DNA of 64,000 nucleotides from Clusia tigrina (Eukaryota > Arthropoda > Insecta > Diptera > Clusiidae): NCBI GenBank assembly GCA_920105625.2, contig OV050030.1, forward strand, positions 111,706,814 through 111,770,813, read 5' to 3'. Both the position numbers and the translations under genes were made by a program. Below the pieces are notes generated by a model, which worked only from the letters and a program-made list of their open reading frames with translations, was not told where the DNA came from and did no database searches. This document shows, piece by piece, positions 63,709 through 64,000 of this stretch (its first letter is position 1; the number at the start of each line of letters is the position of its first letter).

Positions 63709-64000
63709 GGAACAGTTTTGTTTATGTTGTACCTCTTTTTCATTTTCTTTGAGTTCGGCTTCTTTCTCTTTTACTCGTTGTACAAACAAACGTCCGTCTG
63801 TAGCCTAGACCTTAAGACAGAATGTGATATAAACATAAGAATTCATCAATATGAAAAACATCTCCACAAAGATAATATTAATTATTGCGTTATATGGAAA
63901 CAATATAGCCATTGTTTAATTCGCAACCACATGTTTCTAGGTCTAGGGTATCGGAATGTCAGTCTAATCCTAGTTGAGCTCTTTAGTGGTTTTTTATTTA
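63709..64000 (+). repeat. Partial monomer 136 (292 bp), subtype C, cut by the window end
   Basis: The first 292 bases of a C monomer are present, with CTTAAGAC, CATAAGAATTC, AATATTAATT and ATATGGAAAC. A private TTTAGTGG occurs near 63,984. The joined frame is open to the last base. The array clearly continues beyond the window. Confidence 0.92.

Larger units (their letters stand above)
1..64000 (+). repeat. Satellite DNA array, 472-bp monomer, about 135.6 copies
   Basis: The same sequence recurs every 471-473 bp from the first to the last base, always in the same orientation. I phase monomers on the GGAACAGTTTTG motif, which starts at 1, 473, 945 and so on. This gives 135 full monomers plus a 292-bp partial one; 64,000/472 = 135.6 agrees. 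Subtypes differ by roughly 0.6-3% by my count of diagnostic bases. No unique sequence interrupts the array and neither edge is in the window. Long arrays of near-identical monomers with higher-order structure are typical of eukaryotic centromeric or heterochromatic satellites; this role is inferred. I do not recognise the family or the species. Confidence 0.98.
18879..64000 (+). repeat. Heterogeneous block of subtypes A, B, C and D with higher-order repeats (monomers 41-136)
   Basis: Subtypes are intermixed from monomer 41 onward. B has TTTTTCATTTTC and CGTCCGTCTGTAGCC. C has CTTAAGAC, the inserted A (CATAAGAATTC), AATATTAATT and ATATGGAAAC. D has eight substitutions in the second half. Tail variants are TCCTTGAAAAACCGG in place of TCCTCGAAAACCCGG, GATATAAATATT in place of GATATACAAATT, and CAATTCAG in place of CAATCCAG. 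Thirty-five monomers carry the C insertion. The inserted-A and one-T-deletion copies often alternate, so the mean stays at 472 bp. Shared private variants at fixed distances show multi-monomer repeat units, listed separately. Confidence 0.95.

Noticed and set aside
1..64000. CRISPR array or phage-like repeat system
   Set aside because: The period is 472 bp with no short repeats separated by unique spacers; every part of the period is repeated, so there is no spacer component and no cas-like gene.
1..64000. Transposable element or terminal repeats within the array
   Set aside because: No inverted orientation, target-site duplication, transposase or reverse transcriptase motif, or break in periodicity was seen. 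A transposon-derived ancestor of the monomer cannot be excluded but is not supported.

Overview
The whole 64-kb window is one uninterrupted head-to-tail array of an AT-rich satellite DNA with a 472-bp monomer. There are 135 complete copies and one partial copy (136), all in the same orientation. I found no conventional gene, RNA gene, recognisable mobile element, CRISPR array or non-satellite insert, and the array runs off both ends. The reference monomer (positions 1-472) has 63 G and 84 C, so 31% GC. It has 13 CpG against about 11 expected, so there is no CpG depletion. An array this long and homogeneous points to eukaryotic centromeric, pericentromeric or other heterochromatic DNA. The undepleted CpG argues mildly against a genome with heavy germline CpG methylation. 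I cannot name the species or the satellite family.

Layout. Positions 1-18,878 (monomers 1-40) are a highly homogeneous block of one subtype, A, with mostly scattered single-base changes and a few local duplications. At 18,879 the array switches abruptly to a mixed block (18,879-64,000) built from related subtypes. B differs from A at three diagnostic bases. C carries a 1-bp insertion plus linked changes. D has eight tail substitutions. There are also tail variants, and lone A monomers are embedded in the mix. C and B/A monomers tend to alternate, and 473-bp C copies are often paired with 471-bp B copies, so dimers stay at 944 bp.

Higher-order repeats (HORs). The mixed block contains nested HORs that can be followed by private shared variants: a 5-mer twice (2,363 bp; 18,879-23,604), another 5-mer twice (2,360 bp; 25,493-30,212), an overlapping 7-mer twice (3,306 bp; 28,324-34,935), and a 14-mer twice (6,610 and 6,611 bp; 43,407-56,627). 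The 14-mer is made of a 6-monomer module Y and an 8/9-monomer module X. From 36,351 to 56,627 the order is X Y Y X Y X. The last 7.4 kb is less regular and includes a recent local monomer amplification.

Coding potential. Every intact A or B monomer has two short same-strand ORFs (64 and 67 codons). In type C a +1 insertion together with a TAG-to-TGG change joins them into one 136-138-codon frame. These ORFs vary and break as neutral satellite sequence would, so I treat them as by-products of the repeat, not genes. The joined frame is nevertheless a useful recombination marker. The most interesting content is the record of satellite evolution (subtype switch, modular HORs, gene-conversion-like chimeras, a microhomology deletion) and a possible RNA polymerase III B-box on the minus strand of nearly every monomer.
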